Part shown: piece by piece, positions 17,997 to 27,045 of the stretch
How the letters are laid out: each line of letters starts with the position of its first letter
Numbering within the stretch: position 1 is the stretch's first letter
Assembly: GCF_000429185.2 (NCBI RefSeq)
Contig: NZ_AUBJ02000001.1
Span: 620,001 to 684,000 of the forward strand
Direction: 5' to 3'
DNA: 64,000 bases
Origin: Actinoalloteichus caeruleus DSM 43889
GTDB lineage: Bacteria; Actinomycetota; Actinomycetes; Mycobacteriales; Pseudonocardiaceae
Notes under the pieces: model-generated
The model's input: the letters and a program-made list of their open reading frames with translations, nothing else
What the model was told of the DNA's origin: nothing
Databases searched by the model: none
Made by a program: the position numbers and the translations under genes

Positions 17997-19547
17997 TCAC
18001 TCGGCCCGCGCGCCAGCGGCGTGGTCGCCGGGAGTCGTGGACCGGGCTGGCCGGAGGAAGCGGAGTGCCAGCGCACCCCCGATCACCAGGAGGACCGCGC
18101 TCACCGTGGCCGCCAGGCGCATCCCGTCAGCGAAGGCCATCCGCGCCGCGTCGAGCAGCGACGTGCCGACCTCCGGGGGAAGGTCCTGGGCGAGCGCCAC
18201 CGCGTTGCCCACCGTCCGCGACGCCTCCTGGAGGTGCTCGACGGCCACACCGCCCGAGGCGTCGGACAACACGCGGGACGAGTACGTCGCCGAGGCCACC
18301 GTCCCGATGAACGCCATCCCGCCGGCCAGGCCGAACTCCGCGCCGCTCTCCGCGACACCGGCGGCCATGCCGGCCCGCCCGCGAGGCGCCGAACCAACGA
18401 TCAGATCGGTCATCAGCGCGAGGGTTGGCGTGACACCGACGTAGAGGACGGTGAACGCCAGCACCGTCCAGCCAAGGTCCAGGTGGTGTGAGGTCACGGC
18501 CAGGGCTGTCGCCCCAACCGCCGCCGCGAACAGGCCAGTCGCCACGACCGGCGCCGCTGAGGAGTGGCGGACCAGCCTCGGCGCGAGCAACGTCGCGCCG
18601 ATTCCCAGCAGCACCGACGGCAACGTCCACAGCCCGGCCTCGAAGGGGGAGAGGCCGAGGACCGACTGGAGGTACTGCATGACGAGCAACTGACTTCCCG
18701 CCATCGCGGCCACCGCGAGCAGTTGGGCGACGAACCCCGCGCTGAACGGCGCACGGCGGAACAGCCGCAGGTCCAGCAACGGGTCCCGCGTCCTCAGCTG
18801 ACGCCACCCGAACAGGCAACCCAGGACCAGGCCCGCCGCGATCCATCCCAGCGGCTCCCAGCCGCCCCGGCTGGCCAGTTCCTTGACGCCGTAGACGAAC
18901 GACAGCACCGAGGCCAGCAGCGCCGTCGCGGAAGCCAGGTCGAAGCGCCCCGGCAACCGTTCCGCACTCTCCGGGAGCACGAAAGGGCCGACGACCAGCA
19001 GCAGCACCATCACCGGGACGCCAACGAGGAAGACCGCGCCCCACCAGAGGAATTCCAGGACGAGCCCGCCCACGAGCGGACCCACCGCCTCACCCGAGGT
19101 GAAAGCCGTCATCCACACCGCCACCGCGAAGGTGCGCCTCGCCGGAGTCCGGAACACGTCGGTCAGGACGGCCAGCGTCGACGGCATCAGGGTGGCACCC
19201 GCGACCCCCAGCAGGGCCCGTGCGGCGATGAGCAGCTCGGCGCTGGATGAGAAAGCCGCCAACACCGAGACCACCGCGAAGGCCGCGGCACCGACCATCA
19301 GCAGCCGCCGTCGGCCGATCCTGTCGCCCAGCGCGCCCATCACCAGCAGGAAGCCGGCCACCACGAAGCCGTAGACATCGAGTATCCAGAGCAGCTGCGT
19401 GCCGGTGGGGTCCAGGTCCGCGCTGAGGGCCGGTACCGCCAGGTGCAGCACGGTGATGTCCATCGCCAGCACCAGGGTCGGTAGGGACAGGACGGCCAAC
19501 GCCGCCCATTCCCGCCGCCCCAGTCCGCGCGTGCCCGTTCCGTCCAC
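17997..19547 (-). CDS. MFS drug exporter, DHA2 / 14-TM (QacA/EmrB-like)
   Basis: A 516-residue polytopic membrane protein. It begins with the first DHA2 helix (VLSLPTLVLAMDITVLHLAVPAL), has the loop 2-3 motif GALGDRIGRRRLLM, the exporter motif C region in TSGEAVGPLVGGLV, and about 14 hydrophobic segments, the usual number for proton-driven multidrug exporters of this group. GTG start at 19547 with GGAGGAGAG upstream. It is divergent from a MerR regulator at 19679, and the promoter between them has the MerR-type long spacer facing this gene, so the MerR protein very likely activates the exporter when it binds a drug. Confidence 0.88.
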   Translation of the reverse strand: MDGTGTRGLGRREWAALAVLSLPTLVLAMDITVLHLAVPALSADLDPTGTQLLWILDVYGFVVAGFLLVMGALGDRIGRRRLLMVGAAAFAVVSVLAAFSSSAELLIAARALLGVAGATLMPSTLAVLTDVFRTPARRTFAVAVWMTAFTSGEAVGPLVGGLVLEFLWWGAVFLVGVPVMVLLLVVGPFVLPESAERLPGRFDLASATALLASVLSFVYGVKELASRGGWEPLGWIAAGLVLGCLFGWRQLRTRDPLLDLRLFRRAPFSAGFVAQLLAVAAMAGSQLLVMQYLQSVLGLSPFEAGLWTLPSVLLGIGATLLAPRLVRHSSAAPVVATGLFAAAVGATALAVTSHHLDLGWTVLAFTVLYVGVTPTLALMTDLIVGSAPRGRAGMAAGVAESGAEFGLAGGMAFIGTVASATYSSRVLSDASGGVAVEHLQEASRTVGNAVALAQDLPPEVGTSLLDAARMAFADGMRLAATVSAVLLVIGGALALRFLRPARSTTPGDHAAGARAE

Positions 19548-19631
19548 CGCTCTCCTCCATCACTCGCCGGGGGCCCGGTCCGCGCCACCCGCCCGGACCG
19601 CCATCCGATGCCCCAACCGGAGCACGCGAGG

Positions 19632-19663
19632 ACGGTAGAGTCTGACGTGGACGTGAGAGTCAA
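19632..19663 (-). promoter_or_regulatory. MerR-type promoter of the exporter gene
   Basis: Read leftward: -35 TTGACT (19663-19658), 20-base spacer, -10 TACCGT (19637-19632). The spacer holds the dyad GAGTCTGACGT-GG-ACGTGAGAGTC (19638-19661), 9 of 11 pairs. An over-long spacer with a centred dyad is the hallmark of promoters that MerR proteins activate by untwisting. Confidence 0.7.
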
Positions 19664-19678
19664 GGAGGACGAGCGACC

Positions 19679-20071
19679 GTGAGGATCGGTGAGTTGTCAC
19701 GCCGTGCGGGTGTGAGCGTGCGCGCGCTGCGCTACTACGAGGAACAGGGACTCCTGCGCCCACGACGCCGGCCCAGCGGCTACCGCGAGTTCGCCGACGG
19801 CGACGTCGCGCTCGTCGCGCGGATCCAGACACTGATCTCCGCCGGGTTGAACACCCAGCACATCGCCGAGGTCCTGCACTGCTTCGACGAGGGCGGCGCG
19901 GGAAGCGTCCCCACTCCGACCTGTGCCGAGATGGTCGAGGAACTCGCCGAGGCACGTGCCCGCATGCGAAACCGCATCGAGGACCTCAGCACGTCGGTGG
20001 AACTCCTGACCGCCATCATCGACGCGGCCCCCGAGGAGGACCAGGATTCACCGGCCGCCATCGGCGTATGA
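19679..20071 (+). CDS. MerR-family transcriptional regulator
   Basis: A 130-residue protein with the classic MerR winged helix at the N-terminus: RIGELSRRAGVSVRALRYYEEQGLL in two halves around residues 2-27, then RRPSGYREFADGDV. The middle GLNTQHIAEVLHC and a C-terminal coiled coil (about 80-118) form the dimer antiparallel helices. There is no conserved metal-binding Cys pair, so a drug or small-molecule sensor is more likely than a metal sensor. GTG start with AAGGAGGAC. Divergent from the MFS exporter, whose promoter carries the matching dyad. Confidence 0.88.
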   Translation: MRIGELSRRAGVSVRALRYYEEQGLLRPRRRPSGYREFADGDVALVARIQTLISAGLNTQHIAEVLHCFDEGGAGSVPTPTCAEMVEELAEARARMRNRIEDLSTSVELLTAIIDAAPEEDQDSPAAIGV

Positions 20072-20786
20072 AGCGTCTCCCCGGAGGACCGGCACCGACG
20101 GGCCCAGCCGTCGCCCGTCACCCGACTCCAGCCCACGCCGCCACTCCCGGTTGGGCGCCTGTCCCCAGGACCACTCCACCGGCGGTCCCTCCCCGGGAGC
20201 GGGTCGCCCGCTGGCGCCGCCGCTGGTCGTACCACTGGTCGCGCAGCGGCCAGGGGGAGAGCGGACCGAGCTCGCACCCCCAACCCCCGACCCGGACCAG
20301 CCTCGACACGGACGTCGACTCCCGTCGCCAGCCCGATCCGTCGCTGCCCAACCGCGCACGGGGTCACGCCTCCCGGTCATCGTCCTGACCTGCTGGCGGA
20401 ACGGGCCCGCTCCAGAGAACGGCCGAGGACGTCAGGGCGGAGGCACCGGTGGTCACAGCGGCCGAGGTCCAGGTCGCGGCGGTCCCGTCGCGGCTGACGG
20501 GCACCGAGCACGGGCGGCCGACCCCGGGGCGACGACTCCGCTCCGCAGCGGTCAGCCGCGCCGCCAGCAGGCCGTTGCCCACCCCCTGTGGCGTGACCTG
20601 CGCGGCGGGAAGCGGCACGAGGTCAGCACGACGGGTAGGTCTCAGCGTGCCACCGGAACACCCACGCCGGGTCTCCCGTCAGGCGACCACGCGGTCCCGC
20701 GGCTGAGCCCCGAGTCGCCACGGCCCTCCCCGGTCCGCGCGAGCCCGCCCCGGCGGGAAGGCCATTCGCCCGCCGGACCGTCCGGA
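20072..20786. other. gene-poor stretch
   Basis: About 0.7 kb between the MerR gene and the small secreted protein. Several short frames exist on both strands, but none has a convincing ribosome site, domain or amino-acid composition. Nothing functional recognised. Confidence 0.45.
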
Positions 20787-21119
20787 TCAGACGGTCGACT
20801 CCTCCCGGCTGGCGGGCGTCTCCCCGGCTCGGGCGGTGCAGGTGCGCACCCACAGCTCCCACCCGTTCAGGGCCTGGGAACAGTTCCACCCCGTCCACCG
20901 CCCCGCCTGGGCACCGCTGCTGCCCGCCCAGTCGCAGAAGCTCTTGCTGCTGTGCCCCTCGCTCTGCTTCCAGTAGGGGGTGCAGCTCGCCACCTCGACG
21001 ACCGACGCCGGGGAACAGACGTCCGCCGGGATCGTGGCCGCCGAGACGGCGGGAGCAACGGACACCACGGCGCCGCCCACGGCGGCGGCCAGCAGAAGTC
21101 CCCGGACGGTCGCGCGCAT
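20787..21119 (-). CDS. small secreted Cys-containing protein, unknown function
   Basis: About 110 residues from the ATG at 21119, preceded by AAGGGAA. A clear Sec signal peptide: basic MRATVRG, hydrophobic LLLAAAVGGAVVSVAP, and a cleavage site at VSA-A near residue 27. The mature part, about 80 residues, has five Cys (DVC, SC, FC, NC, TC) and many Trp/Ser/Gly (DWAG, RWTGWNC, GWELWVRTC), and looks like a small disulfide-stabilised exported protein. I do not recognise the family. An odd number of Cys leaves one free or used for dimer formation. It stands alone, convergent to nothing and divergent from the TenA-like gene. Confidence 0.7.
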   Translation of the reverse strand: MRATVRGLLLAAAVGGAVVSVAPAVSAATIPADVCSPASVVEVASCTPYWKQSEGHSSKSFCDWAGSSGAQAGRWTGWNCSQALNGWELWVRTCTARAGETPASREESTV

Positions 21120-21382
21120 TCGGGTGGTTCCCTTCGTCAGCGGTGCTACTCCTCCAGACCCTGCCCGGGCGGGCCACACCCGGGAACCGCCGAACGGCCA
21201 CCTCCCGGGGCCGCCTTCGGCGGAGCCGACCGGACACCGGGGGGACGCGGGCCCACCGCCGTGTGAACGCCGAGCCACCGACGGCGCGCCTCCGAGATCC
21301 CGGCGCCCCGCCTCCTCGAATCCACCCAGGTCATCGAGACGCTCGGATGACAGGAACGGCGAGGCCTGGCAGCGTGCCGGGT

Positions 21383-22096
21383 ATGACCGGATTCTCCGCG
21401 CGCCTGTGGAACGAGACCGCCGCCCTGCAACGGGAGATGACGCTGCTCCCGTTCAACGTCGAACTCGCCGAGGGCACCCTCTCCCGGGACCGTTTCCACT
21501 TCTACCTCGCCCAGGACGCCCGGTACCTGGTGGGGTTCGGACGGGCACTGGCCGTCGCCGCGGCCCGCGCACCGGACGTCGACGACGTCGCCTTCCTCGC
21601 CGGAGCCGCCCGGGAGGCCATCGAGGTGGAACGCGCACTCCACGCCGGCTACTTCGCCCGCTACGGGCTGGGCCAGGACGACCTGGACCGCATCGAGACC
21701 TCCCCGACGTGCCTCGCCTACACCTCGTACCTGGCCGCGCTGGCCACCACCGGCTCGTTCGGTGAACTGGTGGCCGGCCTGCTGCCCTGCTTCTGGGTCT
21801 ACCACGAGGTCGGCACCGACATCGTCCGCCGCCAGCGCACCGGGCCGCCCCGGATCACCGACCACCCCTACCAGGCGTGGATCGACACCTACGCGGACGA
21901 GGAGTTCGGGCGGGCCGTCGCCCGCTGCCGGCAGGCCGTGGACCGCGCGGCCGCGTCGGCCGGCGCCGCCGAACGGGCCGCCATGACGAGGGCCTTCACC
22001 CGCGCCTCCGAGTACGAGTGGCTGTTCTGGGACAGCGCCTACCGGTGCGAGCAGTGGCCCACCCGGCGGTTCCTCCCCACCCCGGGTGAGCGGTGA
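21383..22096 (+). CDS. TenA / thiaminase-II family protein
   Basis: A 237-residue all-helical protein of the TenA family, which hydrolyses thiamine or aminopyrimidine breakdown products for salvage. It starts MTGFSARLWNETAAL; DRFHFYLAQDARYLVGF is the typical second block; YTSYL and GLLPCFWVYHEVG contain the active-site Cys in the LPC motif; the C-terminal EYEWLFWDSAYR supplies the catalytic Glu. Length is normal. The ATG at 21383 matches the family start; upstream frame extension to 21143 is low-complexity. No TPP riboswitch elements are seen upstream, and no other thiamin genes adjoin. Some TenA-like proteins act on other substrates. Confidence 0.88.
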   Translation: MTGFSARLWNETAALQREMTLLPFNVELAEGTLSRDRFHFYLAQDARYLVGFGRALAVAAARAPDVDDVAFLAGAAREAIEVERALHAGYFARYGLGQDDLDRIETSPTCLAYTSYLAALATTGSFGELVAGLLPCFWVYHEVGTDIVRRQRTGPPRITDHPYQAWIDTYADEEFGRAVARCRQAVDRAAASAGAAERAAMTRAFTRASEYEWLFWDSAYRCEQWPTRRFLPTPGER

Positions 22097-22343
22097 GCAT
22101 CGCGCCCGGTGCTGGTCGCCCCCTGCCCGGACCGAGTCCGCAGTGGAGCCGGCGGTCTCCCCACCGTCAGCGGTCCCGCCGGTGATTTCCGACGGGACCA
22201 GCCACCCGGAGCGGCCACGCACCGGAACCCGACGCCCACCGCCCGGCGCCGCCCACGCGGGAAGGCCCACCCGTCGCAGCCCTTCCACGGCGCGAGACGG
22301 TTACCGTGCTCCTCACGAAGATCCATTCCGGGAGGAGCGGGCG

Positions 22344-23108
22344 ATGACAGCACGGTTCGACGGGAACGTCGTGGTGGTCACGGGAGCCGGCCAGGGCATC
22401 GGCGCGGCCATCGCGCGGTCCTTCGCCGAACAGGGCGCGACCGTCGTCGTCACCGACATCCGGGCCGACACCGCCACCACCACCGCCACCGAGATCAACG
22501 CCGCCACCGGGGCCACCGTCCTGGCCCGACCGCTGGACGTCACCCGCTCCGCCGAGGTCGCCGCCCTCGCCGACCAGGTCGTCGCCGAACACGGCCGGGT
22601 CGACGTCCTGGTCAACAACGCCGGCATCGTCCTGGGCGCCGCCAGCTTCGACTACGACGACGACACCTGGAACCGCACCCTCGCCGTGAACCTCTCCGGA
22701 CCGTTCTATACGGCCAGGGAGTTCGGCCGGCGAATGCGTGGCAGGGGAGGGGCGATCGTCAACGTGTCCTCGGTGGCGGCGCTCCGCGCCCCCCGAGCCG
22801 ACCCGCACATCGGCTACGACGCCACCAAGGCCGGTGTCATCGCGCTGACCCGCTCGCTCGCCGCCGAATGGGCACCGGAGGGCATCCGGGTCAACGCGGT
22901 CGCCCCCGGCTACACCAACACCGACATCCTCAAGGCCGTCGGCAGCGAGAACCCCGAGGTGGTGGCCGGCTGGCGGAGCCACATCCCACAGGGACGGCTG
23001 GCCGAACCGGTCGAGATCGCCCAGGCGGTCCGTTTCCTCGCCTCCACCGAGGCCAGCGCGGTCACCGGACACGTCCTCGTCGCCGACGGCGGCTACAGCA
23101 CCTGGTGA
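22344..23108 (+). CDS. SDR-family oxidoreductase (3-oxoacyl-ACP reductase-like)
   Basis: A 254-residue classical short-chain dehydrogenase: TGAGQGIG near residue 15, a conserved Asp (VVTDIRAD) favouring NAD, NNAGI near 90, the catalytic Ser in NVSSVA near 140, YDATKAG near 158, then RVNAVAPGYTNTD and the C-terminal GHVLVADGGYSTW. The ATG at 22344 follows GGGAGGAGCGG. It is monocistronic here, followed by a hairpin. FabG-like in type, but such enzymes act on many alcohols and sugars, so the substrate is open. It is not close enough to the polyketide cluster to assign it there. Confidence 0.87.
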   Translation: MTARFDGNVVVVTGAGQGIGAAIARSFAEQGATVVVTDIRADTATTTATEINAATGATVLARPLDVTRSAEVAALADQVVAEHGRVDVLVNNAGIVLGAASFDYDDDTWNRTLAVNLSGPFYTAREFGRRMRGRGGAIVNVSSVAALRAPRADPHIGYDATKAGVIALTRSLAAEWAPEGIRVNAVAPGYTNTDILKAVGSENPEVVAGWRSHIPQGRLAEPVEIAQAVRFLASTEASAVTGHVLVADGGYSTW

Positions 23109-23127
23109 GGCACCCCCCGCCGCGTCC

Positions 23128-23155
23128 CGTGCCCACCCCCCCCGGGGCGGGCACG
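23128..23155. terminator. GC hairpin after the SDR gene
   Basis: Arms CGTGCCCACCCC and GGGGCGGGCACG around a CCCC loop, 11 of 12 positions pairing, 19 bases after the stop and in front of the convergent GlxA-type gene. Confidence 0.6.
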
Positions 23156-23580
23156 ATGTCAGGGGCGGTCCTCCCACCAACCAGGACCGGTCGACGGGTG
23201 ACCGCGCTCCGGGCGCACGGTCCACCGACACCCTCGACGTGATCCACGGGAACGCCGACCCCTCCGGCTCACCGACGGCGGCACACGGGGCAGGCGGAGG
23301 CGGGCCGCGGCGACACCGGGCCCGGGAGACCTGGGGACGTGACCTCGCCCGGTCGCGCTACCAGGCATCCACGAGGCGAACCCGCCAGGAAGGACACCTC
23401 CTCCCGACACCGGCGCCCCACACCCCGTCGCGCGACCCAGGCCGCCAGCCGGAGGGACGGCACCGCCTCCACCCACCGCCTCGGTACGGCGACGCCGAGC
23501 ACAACCCCACCGCGCCCCCACCCGCGAACCGCCGGCGCCGGCGGCCGGCGCGGGAACGCGCGGGATCCCTGACCGGCGGA
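23156..23580. other. convergent intergenic region, nothing recognised
   Basis: About 425 bp between the SDR terminator and the stop of the GlxA-type regulator. Short frames only, all Arg/Pro/Ala-rich; no repeats or sites noticed. Confidence 0.45.
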
Positions 23581-24606
23581 TCAGCGGGTCGTGCCGGCTG
23601 GGGGAGTGAAGGTGCGGCGGTAGGCCAGCGGACTGACGCCGATGGCCGCGTTCAGGTGCGCGCGCAACGACGCGGCACTCCCCAGACCGGCCTCGGCGGC
23701 GACCCGGTCCACCGGAAGGCTCGTCGTCTCCAACAACTGCCGCGCATGCGAGACCCGCTGCTGGATCAACCAGGCCCCCGGCGGAAGCCCGGTCTCCGCC
23801 CGGAACCGGCGGCTGAAGGTGCGCACGCTCATCGAGGCGTGTTCGGCCAGCGCGGCCACGTCCAGCGGGTCCGCGAGGCGGCGCGACGCCCACTCCTGGG
23901 TGGCCGCCGTGCTGCCCTCCCCGGTCTCCGGCAACGGGCGTTCGATGAACTGCGACTGCCCGCCCTCCCGCCAGGGCGGGACGACGCAGGAGCGCGCGGC
24001 CAGGTTGCTCACGGCCGTGCCGTGGTCGGAACGAACGACGTGCAGGCACAGATCCACGCCCGCCCCCAACCCCGCTGAGGTCAGCACGTCCCCGTCGTCG
24101 ACGAAGAGCACGTCCTCGTCCAGCTCCACCCGGGGGTGGAGCCGGCGGAAGGCGTCGACGTGCGCCCAGTGCGTGGCGGCGCGCCGCCCGTCGAGCAGAC
24201 CCGCCGCGGCCAACACGAAAGCGCCCGTGCAGATCGACATGATCCTGGCACCAGGAGGAATCCGTGCCAGCGCCTCGGCGATCTCGGGAGTGAGGACCCC
24301 GTCCACCCTCGGCCCCCTCGCCCGCGTACCCGGGACGATCACCGTCTGGGCGTCCTCCAACGCTTCGGGACCGTGGTCCAGCACCGCCGTGTACCCCGAC
24401 TCCACCCGGACCGGTCGGCGATCCACCCCGCAGACCCGCACGTCGTACAGGTCCCGCTCACCGCGCTTCGCCGCGCCGAAGATCTGCGGCGGGATCGACA
24501 GGTCGTACCCGACCACCTCGTCGATCGCCAACACCACCACCCGGTGCGGTTCCCCATGCCGTTCCCGCGACCCCGGATCACCACGCATGGCCGAATCCTG
24601 ACACAT
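23581..24606 (-). CDS. GlxA-type AraC transcriptional regulator (DJ-1/PfpI-like domain plus AraC HTH)
   Basis: About 341 residues. The N-terminal 190 residues are a DJ-1/PfpI-like amidotransferase fold: VVVLAIDEVVGYDLSIPPQIFG, the nucleophile-elbow-like SICTGAFVLAAAGLLDG with Cys, and ATHW. The C-terminal 110 residues are two AraC helix-turn-helices: DVAALAEHASMSVRTFSRRF and VDRVAAEAGLGSAASLRAHL, with the terminal IGVSPLAYRR. This class regulates catabolic or stress genes in actinomycetes. The start is the ATG at 24606, with GGAAGGA upstream; the longer frame up to 25332 is a shadow of divergent DNA. Divergent from an MFS transporter at 24992, a possible target. Confidence 0.86.
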   Translation of the reverse strand: MCQDSAMRGDPGSRERHGEPHRVVVLAIDEVVGYDLSIPPQIFGAAKRGERDLYDVRVCGVDRRPVRVESGYTAVLDHGPEALEDAQTVIVPGTRARGPRVDGVLTPEIAEALARIPPGARIMSICTGAFVLAAAGLLDGRRAATHWAHVDAFRRLHPRVELDEDVLFVDDGDVLTSAGLGAGVDLCLHVVRSDHGTAVSNLAARSCVVPPWREGGQSQFIERPLPETGEGSTAATQEWASRRLADPLDVAALAEHASMSVRTFSRRFRAETGLPPGAWLIQQRVSHARQLLETTSLPVDRVAAEAGLGSAASLRAHLNAAIGVSPLAYRRTFTPPAGTTR

Positions 24607-24991
24607 GTCGTCCTTCCCGCCACTCGCAGGCGACCGCCCGGCACGCGAGGCTGTACCGGTGCACGCGACCGCTGATCCAGCACCCCGGCTCCTCACCGCC
24701 CTACGCCTTCGCGTCCCTCCCGACCAGTACGTCGCGCCGGGATCCTCCGTCGCGCTCGTCAGCGCCGCCGCGCCCCGACCACCACCGATGTCCTCATCGC
24801 ACCGCCACCCGAGAAGCCCGCCCCGTCTTCGAGGAACCAGCCGTGGGACGGTCCTCGCCCGGACCGGAGCGGCGTCGAAGTCGGGTGAGGAGCCCCGCTC
24901 CTGACGAGCCGGTTCCCGGTGGGGGCCGGCGGAACGGGACGGACGGGAACCAGCGGCGTCGTCGGATGCCACCCGAAGGAGGAGATCGACG
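24607..24991. other. divergent intergenic region
   Basis: About 385 bp between the starts of the GlxA-type regulator and the MFS gene. It must hold both promoters. I saw no clear palindrome or -10/-35 pair. Confidence 0.45.
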
Positions 24992-26269
24992 GTGACAGTT
25001 CCGGAGGCCCAGGACAGCGCGACGGCGCCGTTACCGGGGGAAGCGGACCGCCACCAGGTGCACCGGCGCACGCTCCGGGCCGTGGTCGCCAGCCAGGTCC
25101 TCGGCGGCGCCGGGCTGGCAGCGGGTGTCACCGTCGGAGCACTGCTGGCCGAGGAGATGCTGGGCTCGGACCGGCTGGCCGGTCTGCCGGCCGCGTTGTT
25201 CACCCTTGGGTCCGCACTGGCCGCCTTCCTGGTCGGGCGGTGCGTCCAGCGGTGGGGCCGCCGCGTCGGCGCGGGCCTCGGGTTCGCCGCCGGCGGGCTC
25301 GGCGCGGCCGGGGTGGTCGTCGCCTCGGCCACCGGCTCCGTTCCACTGCTGTTCGTGTCCCTGTTCGTCTACGGCTCCGGCACCGCGACCAACCTCCAGG
25401 CCCGGTACGCCGGCACCGACCTCGCACCCCCGTCCCGCCGGGGAGCGGCGATCAGCGTGGCGATGGTGTCCACCACGCTCGGCGCGGTCGCCGGCCCGAA
25501 CCTCGTCGACCCGCTCGGACGGTTCGCGACGACCCTGGGGCTTCCCGGGCTGGCCGGGCCGTTCCTCCTCGCCGCCGTCGCCTACCCGGTGGCCGGGCTC
25601 GTCCTGTTCGTCCTGCTGCGCCCGGACCCGTACCTGCTCGCCCGCGCCCTCCACGAGGCCGAACGCGCGCGGGACGACACGAGGTCGCCAGGGGTGCCGA
25701 AACCACGGGTGGGCGCTTACGTGGGGGCGGCCGTCATGGTCCTCACCCAGATCGCCATGGTCGCGATCATGACGATGACCCCGGTGCACATGCGCGCCCA
25801 CCACCACGACCTCTCCGCCGTGGGGCTCGTCATCGGCCTGCACGTGGGGGCGATGTACCTGCCTTCACTGGTCACCGGGATGTTGGTCGACAGGGTGGGC
25901 AGAACCCGGATGGCGGCCGCCTCGGGAGTGACCCTCCTGGCCGCCGGAGTGGTCGCCGCGCTCGCCCCAGGGGACTCGCTCGGCCCGCTGATCCTCGCAC
26001 TGGTCCTGCTCGGGCTAGGGTGGAACTTCGGGCTGATCTCGGGCACCGCGCTGGTCGTCGACGCGACCGTCCCGGAGAACCGGCCGCGAACCCAGGGGAG
26101 CATTGACGTGCTCGTCTCCCTCGCCGGAGCGGGCGGCGGCGCGATGTCCGGTGTGGTGATGGCGACCGGCGGCTACGAAGTCCTCTCCCTCGCCGGCGGC
26201 CTCCTCGCCCTCCTGCTGGTGCCCGTCCTGCTCTGGGCGGCCAGAAGGGACCGGGAAGTGACGTCCTGA
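24992..26269 (+). CDS. MFS transporter, 12 TM
   Basis: A 425-residue membrane protein with about 12 hydrophobic helices in two halves. Residues 70-85 (LVGRCVQRWGRRVG) match the loop 2-3 motif of the major facilitator superfamily, and its repeat in the second half is GMLVDRVGRTRMAA. A short Pro/charged loop (ARDDTRSPGVPKPRVG) links the halves near residue 230. GTG start with AAGGAGGAG. It begins 385 bp from the divergent GlxA-type regulator, which may control it. Substrate unknown; drug or metabolite export is the usual role of related actinomycete proteins. Confidence 0.86.
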   Translation: MTVPEAQDSATAPLPGEADRHQVHRRTLRAVVASQVLGGAGLAAGVTVGALLAEEMLGSDRLAGLPAALFTLGSALAAFLVGRCVQRWGRRVGAGLGFAAGGLGAAGVVVASATGSVPLLFVSLFVYGSGTATNLQARYAGTDLAPPSRRGAAISVAMVSTTLGAVAGPNLVDPLGRFATTLGLPGLAGPFLLAAVAYPVAGLVLFVLLRPDPYLLARALHEAERARDDTRSPGVPKPRVGAYVGAAVMVLTQIAMVAIMTMTPVHMRAHHHDLSAVGLVIGLHVGAMYLPSLVTGMLVDRVGRTRMAAASGVTLLAAGVVAALAPGDSLGPLILALVLLGLGWNFGLISGTALVVDATVPENRPRTQGSIDVLVSLAGAGGGAMSGVVMATGGYEVLSLAGGLLALLLVPVLLWAARRDREVTS

Positions 26270-26425
26270 TCGACCACGTGGACCCCGTGTTGGGGAGTGG
26301 GGGAGGGCGCCCGAGCCCTGAGCCCGACCAGCGACCAGGTTTCGTCCGCACGCGAGCTTCGCTGGCGGCGCACGCTCAGGCCGGAGCCCGTCGGACGCCC
26401 CGCACTCCCGGAAGCCGGTGGAGCC

Positions 26426-26820
26426 CGGCTCACCCCCGCTCGCGCGGGGCAGACTCATGCCGAACGTCGTGCGAGTGATGCAGCGCCGGCTCACCCCCGC
26501 TCGCGCGGGGCAGACCGGATGTCCGCGACGGCGGCCTCGCGGGATGTCGGCTCACCCCCGCTCGCGCGGGGCAGACCGGATGTCCGCGACGGCGGCCTCG
26601 CGGGATGTCGGCTCACCCCCGCTCGCGCGGGGCAGACCGGATGTCCGCGACGGCGGCCTCGCGGGATGTCGGCTCACCCCCGCTCGCGCGGGGCAGACGT
26701 CAGTTCCTCTTACGGGAGGTCCTCCCGAATCGGCTCACCCCCGCTCGCGCGGGGCAGACTGCGTCATCCTCGGCAGGTCAGTAGCGAACCGCGGCTCACC
26801 CCCGCTCGCGCGGGGCAGAC
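26426..26820 (-). CRISPR. CRISPR array 1, seven 29-base repeats, I-E-type, read leftward
   Basis: Seven repeats at 26426, 26487, 26548, 26609, 26670, 26731 and 26792, each 29 bases with 32-base spacers (61-base period). In the plus strand each repeat starts CGGCTCAC, has the palindromic core CCCCCGCTCGCGCGGGG and ends CAGAC. In type I-E arrays the transcribed form ends with GAGCC/AACC-like sequence, so the array reads right to left. Spacers 2, 3 and 4 are identical. The repeat sequence differs from arrays 2 and 3. No cas gene is in the window. Confidence 0.97.
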
Positions 26821-26920
26821 CCTTCCCGACCTGCACTGATGTTAGCTCGTTACCGTTCTGTGATTTTCTGTTGGTGTGGATTCCCGGAGTCGTACGAACG
26901 GGGTAGGCCCCCCGTCTCGC
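26821..26920 (-). promoter_or_regulatory. leader of CRISPR array 1
   Basis: A lower-GC stretch (TGATGTTAGCTCGTTACC, GTGATTTTCTGTTGG) abuts the right end of array 1. Read leftward it contains GTAAC and GCAGGTCGGGAAG just before the first repeat, matching the GTAA(C/A) and CAGGTCAAGAAG boxes at the same place in the leaders of arrays 2 and 3. Confidence 0.65.
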
Positions 26921-27045
26921 TCCCAGCACAGGACGACCAGCTTCGTCGCGGCTCAGCGGGCCAACCGCGATGCGCTTGCGCGCCTGCGTCACGTTCCCCT
27001 CGGCCAGGGAGCCGACACGCTTCTCCTCGTCGGTCATGGGCGTTC

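Noticed and set aside
20364-20618. 84-residue minus frame
   Set aside because: No ribosome site, no domain, composition like random GC-rich sequence.
21280-21382. TPP riboswitch before the TenA-like gene
   Set aside because: None of the conserved core elements (such as CTGAGA) is present.
23581-25332. N-terminal extension of the GlxA-type regulator to 583 residues
   Set aside because: The extra part covers the divergent promoter region and the start of the MFS gene, is Pro/Arg-rich, and the ATG at 24606 has a good ribosome site.
26840-27038. Possible small minus-strand protein beginning MTDEEKRVGSLAEG
   Set aside because: The first 40 residues look protein-like, but the frame then runs through the leader and repeats of CRISPR array 1; no ribosome site. 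A gene fragment is possible but cannot be supported.
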